Assembly: GCA_032622095.1 (NCBI GenBank)
Contig: CP136065.1
Coordinates: 40,489,503 to 40,553,502, forward strand
Direction: 5' to 3'
Source of the DNA: Siphonodentalium dalli
Taxonomy: Eukaryota > Mollusca > Scaphopoda > Gadilida > Siphonodentaliidae
DNA: 64,000 nucleotides
Positions 24,126 to 36,437 of the stretch are shown piece by piece; the stretch's first letter is position 1; each line of letters opens with the position of its first letter. The notes beneath the pieces are model-generated. The model was not told where the DNA came from. It worked only from the letters and a program-made list of their open reading frames with translations, and searched no databases. The position numbers and the translations under genes are program-made.

Positions 24126-24569
24126 TGTGACCAGCCATATCAAATTCAGTCGTAAGTCGGGATTTTTTACCCTGTGCCAATGCATTCTCTTATATATGCG
24201 AGTCGACCATAGGTCCCCTCGCATATATAAGAGAATGCATTGGCCTAACAATTCTTTACAATTTTAATAATTTTTTCTTGTATTCTTTAACAATTTTGTA
24301 ATTTCACCCATACAGAGCCCCAGACAAACATGAGCAGACGACACTCTTCTATATGCTTCTATATATGTGTGGGGCTCCCTGCAGGGTAATGGATGTTTTT
24401 ATTTTATGTCCTAAAAATTGTTAGAAACATTTTTATTTTAAAAAAATGATAAAAAATTGTTAGACCAATGCATTCTCTTATATATGCGAGGCGACCTATG
24501 GTCGACTCGTATATATAAGAGAATGCATTGGCACAGGGTAAAAATCCCGATTTGATATGGCGGGTCACA
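24126..24569. mobile_element. foldback element carrying family-H hairpins at both ends
   Basis: Outer inverted ends TGTGACC-GCCATATCAAAT, then CGGGATTTTTACCCTGTGCC, then one complete family-H hairpin near each end (about 24178-24243 and 24465-24533), in mirror orientation. The centre is AT-rich. It abuts the truncated reverse transcriptase. No clear target duplication. Confidence 0.75.
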
Positions 24570-25765
24570 TTTACAGAAAACAGCTACTACCCACCCCCAG
24601 TGGAAGCGTTCCCGGGCCATTCTCATTTAAAGTACATACTTACCCCAATACTATTCATAAAAAATAAAATGTGTCAGATCAAGTTTAATTTAGTTCTATT
24701 ATACAACTTTGGTTGCTATCGATTAAAAAACGACCACGGGGCCCTTTCGGACCACCCATTTTAGTTCTACTGGGTCAATCAATAGAGATGTGTCAACTTT
24801 GAATTTTGGCTGATTGTAAGATACGTTACCAGGATACTTACCCAAAGGTGCAACCATAACGTCAATATGCGTGCATGAATTCCATAGCCGTCTTCAGTTA
24901 TCAATAGGCTGAGTATATAGTAACTTATTAAATTTAAATATAAAAGCCCTTTCTTCGAATAACCCCATAGTTAAGAACAGTTTTGTGAATCTTTGGTCTC
25001 AATTCACCTTTTGTGCAATAATATATTTCGCATTTCTTATAAAAACTCAACGAGATGCCTACACATGTATATGATAAAATTACTTTAAAACGGATAATGA
25101 CTAGCTCTGTTCGTAAAGATATAGTTATGAGAACAGCAATCCGGTTGTAAATGTATGGCGAAGGGACGTTTTTTGGACGATGACCGATGGTAACGTATCT
25201 TACACCTGGTTTACGGAAATTTCCGTTGCCCGAGATTTGATATTTTCGTCTCTTGCAACACTACGTATACCAATAACCATGTCGGGCAACTCTGAAATCA
25301 GTCTTAATCACATTATAGTACTGTAACTTCTCAAAAGAGACATGTGATCGTATGAAGTAACGTATCTTACATGTGAAATGGTCAAATTATGTTCGATATA
25401 CTATTCCCACTAAAACGAAATACATTTTGCACAAAATATGCCGTTTACGTTCACGCCTGGTCGGCGATTGCTGTATATTTTGCAGACGCTTAACATTGGC
25501 CCTAAATTATATATAGTCCAAATTTAGTCCCGCGAGACTTTAACTTATATGAATCCTCAGCCCAATGTATGTACCTTTCGTACGCTCATTAGTTGTCACC
25601 GTGTTGGCTTCGGATTAAGTTATTAAGTGAGATAATTACCCTCGTGCACCTGCAACCGAATGTTCTCTATTTGGTCATTGTCGCAAACGTAACCAGAAGC
25701 CTTGTCCGAAGAAGTTAAATCATATATTACTGCATGGCAGTTGTATTTCTGTGGCGTCTTAATTA
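24570..25765. other. no gene seen; repeated GTAACGTATCTTAC word
   Basis: The word GTAACGTATCTTAC occurs near 25189 and 25360 and inverted near 24820, suggesting an old inverted-repeat element. No continuation of the retrotransposon is recognisable after 24569. Confidence 0.45.
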
Positions 25766-25916
25766 GGAGATAAACATACTTGTTGAGTTCGATATCGGCC
25801 CAATAGACTGCGAAACATCTATTAGAGAACGAACCTGAAAAGGCGATTTCTCAAATAGTTTTTCGCGGTCTATTTGGCCAATATCGAACGAAACGAATTA
25901 AGTGTGTTTATCTCCA
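25766..25916. mobile_element. 151-bp inverted-repeat MITE
   Basis: Arms of about 50 bases: GGAGATAAACATACTT at the left pairs with AAGTGTGTTTATCTCC at the right, continuing through TTCGATATCGGCC and GGCCAATATCGAA and through AATAGACTGCGAAA. Only a short loop remains. Confidence 0.75.
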
Positions 25917-28900
25917 CTGTAATTTATTCAATCAGAAAAAGCGATCAAAACCACCTAAATATGTCATTTCAAATATATTAGTTGGCAGATTGCGTCTATT
26001 GTGAAATAGAGCATGGCTCTCGACCTATCAGATTGCAGGATTTAGAATAGAACATGACAATTGAAATACAATACTATTTAAAAGTAGAAGTTGTTGTAAC
26101 AAACAAGACTTAGTCTAACATCTGTTCTGATTTAAAGTAGTCTGCATATTTATATATTCCCGAATCAATTGGGTACCATGCTATTCAGTTTGTTTTACAA
26201 TCTGTGTAATGCTCTGGATAATGTCAACAGTTCACAATTATTTATTCTCAATATAAACACACAACAGCTAAAGCGGTGTGAATACACATAGAACCATACC
26301 AACCCGTGTCATGTGCGAATACGATGATGTTGCATTATTTCCAACAGGGAAGAGCTTTACGTGCATATACTTTGCTAATGCACATGGGTTGGTTACCGGC
26401 ACATTTAGAATCTCCAAGTTTTCCGTTTGGAGTGGCACCAGAGGATCAAGAAATTGCATGAATGCATGTATATATTAAATTACATTTGTTGATGACATAT
26501 ATACCGAAAAGTAAACATTATGAAACATACCATTTAGGACGCATCGTATATCAGAACATGAACGGGGGGTTGACAAAATATAAGAAAATTCCAAACAAAA
26601 CAACAATTATAGTAACTGCATGCACATGTCCGTGAAATTAACAATTAAGTCTTATGAACCCATTGTTGCGGTCATAGTTAGCGAACCCCACAAGAAACGT
26701 GACAGTAACCACGCGTTCAATGTGTATGAATTTCGGAAAACAAACATTCAGCCATCTGTTATATTTTCACACACTTTATAGTATGTATTTAAAATAAACT
26801 TTTGTATTGAATGTTTCTCAATTTTATCAACCATTTTGTTAGTTATTATAGCTTAGCGTGACGTAGAAATGGTTGTTATACAGTCCGAAGTGACTCACGT
26901 ATGGTTGTTATACCCGAGGGGGCATAATGTTATAATAGCCACGACAGCTTTGAAACATGTCCTTTTCTAAAAGCTAAATAATAATTTAGAAAAGTATCTG
27001 TGTTAAATGTGTTTTTTATAGTTACATGTATATTTATGACTAAAACGATTGACAACACATCAGATCAAACATTATGGAAGATATTGAAAATAAACGCGCA
27101 ACGGTCGTGGCTATTAAAAGATTATACCCTGAGGGAATGGTTGTTATACAATATGAATACGAACATGTACATCATTAGTCCCGTTTGTTATTTGTGTGTT
27201 CATGGTAGAATACGCAAACATATAGGTGTGTAAATATATGAAATTTAAAAAAAATAAACAACTATATCACGTCAGCAGATAAAGTCCATGTTCTATTGCA
27301 TACTGGACCTGCATGGTTGACAATAATTAAAGAACACAAGCCAGTGGATAGTCTAACTGGTAAACCAGTCGTTGTCAAGAGTTTTTCTGGTGAATATTAG
27401 AAGCGTGTATAACAATATAGCTTATAGGGACCAGGCCAATTGCAGATTATACCTTATGACGCACATGTATACACACACAATATGTATAACCCATATTAGA
27501 AATACGCGAAACTGAGGGACGTCACAACCAGAGTTCAGTACGTACATGTATATATGCAATCAATGCCAATCATACATTCATATACGTATACGTAATGTCA
27601 CACAGCACACAGACGCATGGGCGTAGCCAGCATTTTTAAAAGGCGGGTTCGAATATTAACTTGTGGGACACAGGACCGAGGTGAAAAGCTCCGACCGCGG
27701 TGCGTGTGAAGGTGCAGGTGGGGTGTCCCTTTCCCGCAGGTGGTGGTCCGATGGGCCTCCCCGGAATTTTTTGGTTTTAAATTGAACTGCGCGAATTCAA
27801 AACTGACAACAATATTTTCCTAAAAGATTTGGATTTATTCTCAGAGATACTCAATTGAAATAGTTAAAGACATCATTGGAATAAACTCGAAAGAAGTAAA
27901 ACCACAGCCACATACCAGTCGGCTGTCTTCAGAAAAAAACAACACTTGGCTGTGGGTTGTGTTGGCATAAATAATTCAGTCTGTTTGGTCATGTTGTCAC
28001 TGCATGCGCATTGGGCCTGGCACATATATATTTCTTAATACAAGTATTTCAACACCGTCGATGTTACCATAATTTGTTGCTTTGCATAATTATGAGTAAC
28101 GATTTTTATGTTGGTCAGCCGCATGTAATATATATCCGTATAAAGCCTATATTCAGCCCAGCCTTCCGTAATGTATGTAATGATACGTAACTCATCAACA
28201 TATACATCTGCTTTCCCTGTGTTTCGCTATGAACTATTTTTCGCTCGGTTTTAAATTCACACACCGATGAGTGTGTGAAAAATAGCACTGCGCGAATTTA
28301 AATACGATTAAGGTATAAGTTTTACACTGAAAATAACTACAAAAGATTCCAACTGAGAACGCTCTTTATAACCTAACACATTTGGTCGGCGAAAATTGGA
28401 CGCTCTTTATAAGAGGCGATCATTGATTTTTTTGCCAGGCTGACAAATAAATCCAAACGGGTTAAAACTTCATGTTTCGAAAGTCGGCATATGGCTATCA
28501 AAACCTCACATCCATGGGATCTTGTGTCCGGTTTTTGTTGTGGTATGGAAAAAACAGAGGATGGTTTCATGGTGTCAAATTTGACATTGCATCTTTAAGT
28601 TTGGCTTATTTGCCAAGAAATGCCTGCATTCTATATATATACGCACTTACCATACTGCAGTGTCTCGTCTATAATGTCTCCCGAATTAGTCCATGGGTCT
28701 ACAAGCAACAACCTAGACTCGAGATAAAATTCAAAATGTTATTTGCGCTGTAGACTGCTCTCGATATATAATTCCCCGTAAGTTTAACTTCCAGCTAAAC
28801 ATCCGGGTGTCATATTTGGGTGAAATATAGGTTAAATTGGGACAATATATTATACACCGAATCTGATAATCTCGGTGATAAAATGTACGAAATTGGACAA

Positions 28901-29231
28901 ACTGCACTTACTCGTTTGACTACGACTCATGAATTATAATAACCTTTTAATGGAATATTACTTCATGCCGCTCAGTTTCTGTAAAAAAAAAAGTTTTACG
29001 TAGTGAATTAATTTTGCGTTTGAGTGTGTATATTTCAAAAGAACATGCTTCGTCATCTTTTAATTAGTCTGAGTGCTCCATGTATGTGCAATTTTTCTAC
29101 ATTTCAGTGTAATTATACTGCCATTATACTATAGATGCGTAAATATTTCCAAAAGTATAGCGTGTCGACAATAGATTATGTTTGTAGGAAATGTTTTTAA
29201 TTGTTGTTGTTGAATTTGTATTAATCTGCGC
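25917..29231. other. no gene seen; scattered repeat words
   Basis: At 26866-27160, ATAATAGCCACGAC and GTCGTGGCTATTA with GGTTGTTATAC form a loose inverted repeat. At 27617-27780, GCATGGGCGTAGCCAGC ... CCTCCCCGGAATTTTT is a layout seen in common invertebrate dispersed repeats. ACGCTCTTTATAA occurs near 28355 and 28400. Open frames lack domains. Confidence 0.45.
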
Positions 29232-29619
29232 ATTAATATTCAGACAGTAACTGTTGTCTCGGTATCGTGTCCACAGTGTCGCCATTGCTTTGTCAACGTT
29301 ATTGGCCCGTATCTTATATACGGAAGGCGATGGTGATGTGGTCGGATCTTGGGGCTTGATACCGAGACCACTATTTGAATATTAATTTCGCATATAACCC
29401 ACATGTATGAGGAATATCGTTGAATTTGATATTCTTTATCATTTTATAGGCTATTATGTCATACTTGTGACATAAATATTCAGATAGTTGTCTCGGTATC
29501 GTCTCCATATTGTCGCCATTGCTTTTTCAACGTTATTGGCACGTATCTTATATATACGGAAGGCGATGGTGACGTGGTCTGAACTTGGGGCTTGATACCG
29601 AGACCACTATTTGAATATC
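29232..29619. mobile_element. pair of palindromic MITEs
   Basis: Copies at 29232-29385 and 29475-29619 in the same orientation, each with ends AATATTCAGA..GTTGTCTCGGTATCG and CGATACCGAGACCACTATTTGAATATT-type complement. The loop region contains CGTATCTTATATACGG. The second copy is slightly shorter. Confidence 0.75.
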
Positions 29620-30099
29620 AATGAGTTTGATATCTTTGTCATGTGTTGAGTTTGATATTGTCACGGACATGGAATTTATCCCAGTTAGGGAATTTTAGCA
29701 GACGGAATTTCAGTGGAGACAACTGAGAGCCGTCAGTGGTGAATTATTAATCGGCTTTCTCTTCACAGAGATAGCTGTCGTATATTTAGAAAATCAATAC
29801 TTTTCGGCATCTCCCATTCTGATTGGTCAATGTCGGAAATAAAAGGCAGAATTTTATGGGGCTCTGTTAGACCGGTCCGCTTTGAAATCGGGGGGGGGGG
29901 GCTTTGCTTCCTGCTAGGGTGGCATGTAACCCATATACTCTACAGGAAAACATCTAACGACTATTAAACTCTCACAACCAAACTCAACAAACGCTCTTCA
30001 GCGACACTATGACATTCAAACGTGGGTTGTAGGAGAGGGCTTACAGCCCTTTCAAATCTTCCGGGGGGGGGGGGCATCCCAAACCCAAACCCCAAATCT

Positions 30100-31240
30100 A
30101 GGCTCTGGTTAGAAGTCTTCGGATTTCTCACCTGTCAAGATCAAGAGCTGAAATGAAGAGGCATCCCTCAGTGAAAATTGTCATGGAGCACACGGTCATC
30201 CAAATGCATTTGGTAGCCCTTACTGTCGCCTAGCAGAAGATTGAAAAGTGGTCGGAGATGTCTTTTGAAGAAAGACCAGTGGTAGGCTGGCGATATATTG
30301 GGAATCACAGGTATTTGGTGACCAATGTGTGCTTCCATGTCGTTTTCATTTGGGTTATGCAGATCGAAGATTTAAAAGAATCAGTGAGCATCCATTTCTC
30401 ATTTTGGCATACTTCTGGATGGTTGGCTATTTATAACGTCTTTGTGCGCATACTCTTTCTCAAATTGTCACACAGTGTTGGTCTGCCAGTTCAGTGGAAA
30501 CCCTTATTGTCGACCAGTGGAAGAATCAGTTCATTGGGAAGTCATATGCAGACGCTGGCGATATGTTGGGTTGACTTAGAAATTGACGACCAAATATTGT
30601 GTGCACCTTGAACGATTCTCATTGTGGTAACCCCTCGATTGGTAATTTAAATTTAATTGGCGCTCTTTTATATAGGCGACCTCTCAGTTGGATTCCTTCA
30701 TACATTAGCAATTGTGGCTTGCTAATTTTAATAGCTACTTGATCCCCGATTTTCACACCAACCTTGGACTGATATGGACAGCCACAGACGCATGCAGACG
30801 ATAGGGATGAGAAGAGGTATCCTTCAGAGAATTCACGGTCAGCCAAATACATTGGTAACCCTTACTATCGCTTGCGATATATTGAGAATCCCAGGTATTT
30901 GGTGACCAATGTGAACACCTGTTGGCGCATCTCAATGTGGCTTACTTTGAAAATTAAAAAGGATTCACTGAGATTGATCATGCTTGGATGGCCTCCCACT
31001 CATTGGGCAACCTCCATAGTCAGAGAAGTACATGGGAATACCAGAGAGCTCTTAAAGAATGATAAGGCGGTGGACTGGCTGTGGTTTATTTTTGATGGGA
31101 TGACGTTTGCAGAATTTTATCTAGGTGGATGGCTGCCCACAACTGCCCTGATGGTTGGACGACAATTGGGTCTCAAGAAAGTGGGCATTCCAGAGGAGCT
31201 GAAGTTGGGCGTCCTCACAGTGACACCACATGGTTAACAC
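30100..31240. repeat. diverged tandem duplication, about 0.6 kb unit
   Basis: GCGATATATTGGGAATCACA with GGTATTTGGTGACCAATGTG (about 30290-30330) recurs near 30865-30915, with further weaker similarity at 30485-30600. Plus frames 30258-30611 (117 codons) and 30872-31237 (121 codons) share the peptide YLVTNV through this duplication. No family is recognised, so I do not call a gene. A G run lies at 30063-30074. Confidence 0.5.
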
Positions 31241-31550
31241 ACTGAGGGCTTCCCACTTCATTTAGACGACATTAATTATAGAAGACTTTTTGCACAAGTT
31301 GACATCCCTGATTCCGGGTTGGCATCTCTAAGGTCTTAGTGTAGTGGGCGCCTATTAAAGCTGTACAGACGAGATTAGCAGAAGACCGAGAGCTGTGTCC
31401 AGGCTGGATATGCCGGTATGTGTCGCCAACATGGTGGGTTGATCAAATTTAAATAGAGAAACTGCGACATGGTAACGTCTCCAGTTGTGCGCCTTTTGTT
31501 TGACAAAGATGTCAAAGTGAATAATCATGCCGTAATGCCTCGCCCGTGTG

Positions 31551-31690
31551 GTTTTGACGGTGGGATCTAGAGCTAATAATTCTAGGGCCAGGTGGGAAAT
31601 GTGGTTTCTCCCCTTAGTATGTGACAGAGCTGAGACTAGGGCCAAGACGGGAAATGTAGTTTCTCTCCCTAGTGGTCCCACTGTCAAAAC
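31551..31690. mobile_element. 140-bp inverted-repeat element with internal duplication
   Basis: Ends GTTTTGACGGTGGGATC and GGTCCCACTGTCAAAAC. Inside are two direct copies of TAGGGCCA-G-GGGAAATGT-GTTTCTC, about 64 bases apart. Confidence 0.65.
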
Positions 31691-32935
31691 ATATAAGAAT
31701 ACAAATCTTTCGTCAAACAAAGGTTGGCGTCGCGGATTCCTTCCCTTATATGGTGGACATCTGGGCCTGAGGCGAGGCGAGGGTCCTAACCTATAGTTCA
31801 TGATTTATCACTATAGTGGTATTCATACTATACAACGCCCTGGACCACTTCAGTCTGGCGAATGCAGGCAATTGTTTATATGCACATGGTCAGGTTGATA
31901 GGCGATTTCGGTCATGGAAGTCAAGGGGGAAATTAAAGACAAATAAATTGGTTGACAAATCGATATTTGGCTGCTGGTGTGCAGTTGGTGTAACAGTCTA
32001 GATGTACGGCTCGAGTGTCCGTGAATTACAACCTGACTGGGTTCTGCCTCTTAAACTGTCAGTGAGGAGAGGACTTTAAAAAAGCATTTTGCTTGTTGTC
32101 CAATCCTCTTCATAAATCTATATATTTCTACATGTATATTATGTTTATGTCATATGTTTGATTTTTTAAAATAAATATTGTTTACACCAAACTGTCAGTA
32201 GACGGCACAGCCGCCCATCAGCTAAATTGTTACGTTTTATTGCACATCATACTCAGTCATGGAACATAGCAGGTTGACGGAACATTTCTTTTTTTCCGGA
32301 AGTAACGTAAAAAGGGACGCCATTTCTGGCGCACTATACCATTTGTCGGAATAATTAGTTTTCGGCTCGTGACATTGGACATGTAATGCAGTTCCGATGA
32401 ATTTGGAGAATTGGCGGTTACGTGGTCCGTATTTGAACACCCATGCGCGTTACAATATATCGTCCGATATAAGAGGATAATCGAACGCAATCTGAAAAGT
32501 GCCATCCAGCACCGAACATGAAACTGTATGCCGTATATGTTTGTTTTATTCTATGAATTTAATATCTTTACATTATTTTATGCGTTGTGATTAAATTTAT
32601 TTTATCATGTATTTCACTTTCTTAAAGGGACTCAAAAATAATCGCCACCATGTTGTTGTTGTTGAAATCAGCTGTTTACTGCCTGTTCCTAACGCTTCTA
32701 TAAACTGCATGCATGGTTTATCTCCCCTGATACAGCCTAATATGCTATAAATAGATTGGGGATATCCCTGTGTTCTGTCAAGAATGGTTTCACTGTCAGG
32801 ATATCGTTAGAAAAAGACTGAGATATATTGAGCTTAAATTGGCAAAATGCGATCAAATAAGAAGTTTTCGTAAGCCGGAAGATGCCGAAAAATTGGAAAG
32901 AGCAACGAATGGTGTGTGTCTTCCGCCGTGGTGGA
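31691..32935. other. no gene seen; ETS/NRF1-like words and a small ORF
   Basis: Includes CCGGAAGT (about 32296) and CATGCGCGTT (about 32442), the kinds of word found in TATA-less promoters. Also a 17-codon frame at about 32650-32703 with a strong initiation context (GCCACCATG) encoding a hydrophobic peptide LLLLKSAVYCLFLTLL. None of this is sufficient for a gene call. Confidence 0.25.
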
Positions 32936-33482
32936 TTTTGAATGGGGATTTCCATGCAAATCTGCGGAGCAAAAGTTAAAGAGTTGCATGATATACTTCT
33001 GAGTGTGACTTGATGTGGTACTAGACAACAGGTATTTATCTGGTGGGTCCGCTTCGTAAATTATAAAATTTTGCTATAAATATATTTTTGAGAATTTTTT
33101 TCTGGAATTACATATCACTTGACCTACATAACTTATATTTGTCAGATTCGAAATATCAATATAAAATTCAAAAATAAATACAACAACATTATAATTTATA
33201 ATGGAACAAGTTCCAATTGGACCCGCCAGTCGCCAGATAAATACCCAGGGACGCCAGAGAAGGGGGACATACGGGGCACTTGCCCCCCTTGCTGGCCTGA
33301 CTCAGGTGAGGCCAGTGGGTACCCGAAAAGTGCCCTCGTGGTTGGTTTGCCCCCTTGCCCTTTGATGCTTCTGGCGTCCCTGTAAATACCTGTTGTTTTC
33401 AATACTACATCAAGTCACACTCAGAAGTATGTGCAACTCTAAATTTTGCTCTGCAGATTTGCATGGAAATCCCCATTCAAAA
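32936..33482. mobile_element. inverted-repeat element interrupted by an hAT MITE
   Basis: Arms 32936-33050 and 33219-33482 pair through TTTTGAATGGGGATTTCC-ATGCAAATC, TTCTGAGTGTGACTTGATG and CAACAGGTATTTATCTGG. The right arm is lengthened by the 137-bp insertion at 33246-33382. The open frames crossing it are arm sequence. Confidence 0.8.
33238..33390. mobile_element. 137-bp hAT-like MITE with exact 8-bp target duplication
   Basis: Element 33246-33382 begins CAGGGACGCCAGA and ends with its complement TCTGGCGTCCCTG. TAAATACC flanks both sides (33238-33245, 33383-33390). The uninterrupted sequence exists in the opposite arm (33025-33042), which confirms the empty site. CAGGG ends and 8-bp duplication are diagnostic of hAT. 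Confidence 0.9.
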
Positions 33483-33699
33483 TTGGTCACTTGACCTCGA
33501 GATCTCTCTTAAACTCAAAGAACAGATACAGAAAAGAACATATACAGACGAGATGATGGATCAGTCACAGACATGCTGTCTGAGGTAAAGCTCCCAGAAG
33601 GAAAGAACAGCGACTGGTTAAATACCACCAAAATAGTCATGGGGTTGCTCCCAGCACTTCCTAAGCCTGATTATCTAAAACACAAGGCAAATACAGGCT

Positions 33700-33930
33700 A
33701 CAGCCAACACAATTTGAGGACTGTACGTGTCAGTCAAAATCCGGTGGAGAAGGAGGTGTGTAACAACACAGAATCGTTCCAACTTCTGCGTACTAGCAGC
33801 TCACAATACGAAAACAGTAAACTCCTTCTTTGTTAAAACAACTGTGGAATGGAACCACCTGTAATAGTCGGTTGTTGATATCAGTGACATTGACGGTTTT
33901 CTATCTGCTCTGCGAGGGGAACAACAGTAT
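33700..33930 (+). pseudogene. possible non-LTR retrotransposon C-terminal remnant
   Basis: NSFFVKTTVEWNHL, a stop, then SVVDISDIDGFLSAL resembles the 'NSFFPRTVRDWN..LP' C-terminal pattern of CR1/L2-type polyproteins. The preceding frame 33573-33836 is in a different register. Short and interrupted; could be coincidence. Confidence 0.4.
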
Positions 33931-34244
33931 GGGGTGTTTTCAACAATGCTAACAAGGAACTATTGCTTAACTATTTATAATTTATGCTTGTTTATCATAT
34001 ATAATAAATTATTTTTCAATTATTTCGCTTGCTGCTTATATTTATACTCCAAAATCATTTGGATGGCTCAAACAACAACATTGTCATTGCATATATTAAG
34101 TACCCGGTACTATATGGGAGATCAATCTAACATGTAATGGCTGATTATGCTTAAGCGTAACTCCATTACGCTTTAAAAGCATAATTGGTTTTTATTGCCT
34201 TACAGCGTTATATGTAAAGGTAGACCTACATGTATCTAACTTAG

Positions 34245-34565
34245 TAAGGCTGAAGGGGTCACTCTCACCAAAAAAAGTGCTGAAGGATACACAGGATTTG
34301 AAAATGTGCTGAATGGTATACAGGGTTTGAAATGTCATTCTAAATGACGTATAGATTTCGTATCTGCCATGATTTCTGTTAGAAAATAATTGATTACGTT
34401 CCAATGAACAGAAAATGAACTGAAAACAAACTGCTCATGGGCGTCAGACTTTCAGAAACACAGTTTAAGTAACCGTGTTAGTGGCGATCACAAACCTTCA
34501 GCACATTTTCAAACCATGTGTACCCTTCAGCACTTTTTTTGGTGAGAGTGACCCCTTCAACCTTA
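34245..34565. mobile_element. 317-bp TA-flanked inverted-repeat MITE
   Basis: Element 34247-34563 with ends AGGCTGAAGGGGTCACTCTC and its complement; arms extend about 70 bases through CACCAAAAAAAGTGCTGAAG. TA is present on both sides. TA duplication fits Tc1/mariner-like mobilisation (inference). Confidence 0.75.
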
Positions 34566-35002
34566 GAAAGGTTTAATGTTCTGGGCGGATGGTAAGATGG
34601 TAAAAAATAGTTGTTTCCTCATAGAATCTCCACATATATATTCAGACAGACAGATGGGGAGGGGTGTTGAAAAATGCTTTGGGAAAACAATTGTAAAGAG
34701 GGAAAGAAATTGGTTGCGGGGGTGGGTGAATCGCAGAAATGGAAAAATGTAAAAAAGTATCATATGTGTCTGAATATATATTACCCCCCCCCCCCCCCCC
34801 CACCTCCAGAGCAAATTGAAATAAATTTAAATCCATATACCCTGTTTTTCTCATGGCATTTATTTTTTTGGTGTTTTGTTGAATAAAATTAACTTATGAC
34901 TGAGATTACTCCTTCAGTCTTGATACTTTTCCAAAAATGCCATTTTTTGGCATTTTTGTCTGTTTAACAAATGTTGGGGCATAAATAGAAAAAACAACCA
35001 GT
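34566..35002. other. no gene seen; 18-C tract
   Basis: A long C run at about 34784-34801. Open frames on both strands run through it and are artefacts of it. Confidence 0.5.
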
Positions 35003-35412
35003 CATGCTTATGCATTCTTTTATATATATGAATCTCTCATATATACAATCTTAAATATAAGAGACTGCACTGGCTTAGAAGTTTAATATAAGTATTGTTA
35101 GCTTAATGCATTCTCTTATATATGCAAGGCATCCTATTGGAGACTCGCATATATAAGAGAATGCATTGGCACAAGTTTTCAAAAAATTTCATGAAGCTCC
35201 AATTATGGAAGGATTAATCATAAATAATGGTCTCCAATATGGCAGGTTGTAAATATAAAAGAATCCACTGGCTTGCATGGTCAAGATAAATGTTGTTAGG
35301 CCAATGAATTCTCTTAAATATGTGAGTCTGCCTATGGGAGACTGTCATATATAAGAGAATGCATTGGTACAGTGTTTTCGCTAAATTTCAGGAAGCTCGA
35401 GTCATGAAATGT
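35003..35412. mobile_element. double-hairpin MITEs (family H), two adjacent copies
   Basis: Copies at about 35003-35214 and 35249-35412, with hairpins built on GCATTCTCTTATATATGCAA and the GTTAGGCCAATG linker. Both are decayed and the second has mainly one intact hairpin. Confidence 0.65.
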
Positions 35413-36167
35413 GCAAAATTATTTAGAACACTTTCAATTGTAAAACGATAGCATCACAATGTGTTTGGAAATCCCTTCACAGTTTGTAAGTCTAACACAT
35501 AATTTGTTCAAAAATAGTTTTGTCTTCACCATAGACTAATAAGAAATCATGTTTTGTACACAATCTAGTCAGAAAATTACTAAAACTATGAAAAAGCTGT
35601 TAATTTTGTTTCTTGTTTTTGAAATACCTGACCATCATATATTGAATTTGGCTCAGTGTGATACACTCCAATTCTTGAAGACACACAACTTGAAAAACCC
35701 TTACTCTTACAGATGGATTAATCATTATCTCTTTCTATAACAAGTATTTTATAGTTTCCTGTGTATAACATAATAAATATGAATCGAAGACCCCTGTCTG
35801 GAAACACTTCTATCAATTAGTATTATAATAAGCATACAATCAATGTCCAGTATTTTAGGGTTCGTGTTTATTGGAACTTTTTCTAAAAAAAATAGGAACA
35901 AATATATATCCCACTTAATTCTCGCATTAAAAAATACATATTGATTTAAAATCAATATTAATTGATAGTAACATTTCCAGACAGGTATCTCCGACTTATT
36001 TTTATTATTTTATAACCAGTAAACTATACAACACATGTTAGAGGAAGAGATAATCCATCTTTAGTGAATTTGGAAATTTGTAAATGATTAAATTTCTTCT
36101 GTAAAGCAGGAAAATAAAATCTACAAAAGATGCAGTTGGAAGAACTTGGGAGACTCAAATATATAAT
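35413..36167. other. no gene seen
   Basis: AT-rich DNA without recognised coding, RNA or repeat structure. Confidence 0.5.
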
Positions 36168-36437
36168 ATAACCATTTCTTGATGGGAGCTGCGCTAGTGG
36201 AGCATTGAATCATGTGCCAGTGCATTCCCTTATATCTCACATATATAAGAGAATGCACTGGCTTACAAGGTCAAGGTAAATATTGTTAGGCCAATGTAAT
36301 ATATTCTCTTATATATTCTAGGATCCCTACTGGAAACTATCATATATAAGAGAATGCATTAGCACAGGTTTTTTTTGCAATATTTCCAATGCTCCAATCA
36401 TGGAAGGGTGAATGCTGCTCCCATAATGAAAGGGTTA
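36168..36437. mobile_element. double-hairpin MITE (family H), copy with doubled end
   Basis: Two hairpins (about 36220-36258 and 36300-36362) plus the CAAGGTCAAGGTAAATAT linker. The right end has GCTCCAATCATGGAAGGGTG followed by a second end GCTCCCATAATGAAAGGGTT-AA. The first hairpin has lost its loop region. Confidence 0.65.

Noticed and set aside
30258-31237. Two similar frames as a duplicated gene
   Set aside because: The similarity follows from a DNA duplication; the peptides show no recognised domain and the register is kept only briefly.
32237-32505. Minus frame with CNAHGCSN as a THAP-type zinc finger
   Set aside because: Only the first cysteine pair fits; the following Trp, Pro and C-x2-H positions are missing.
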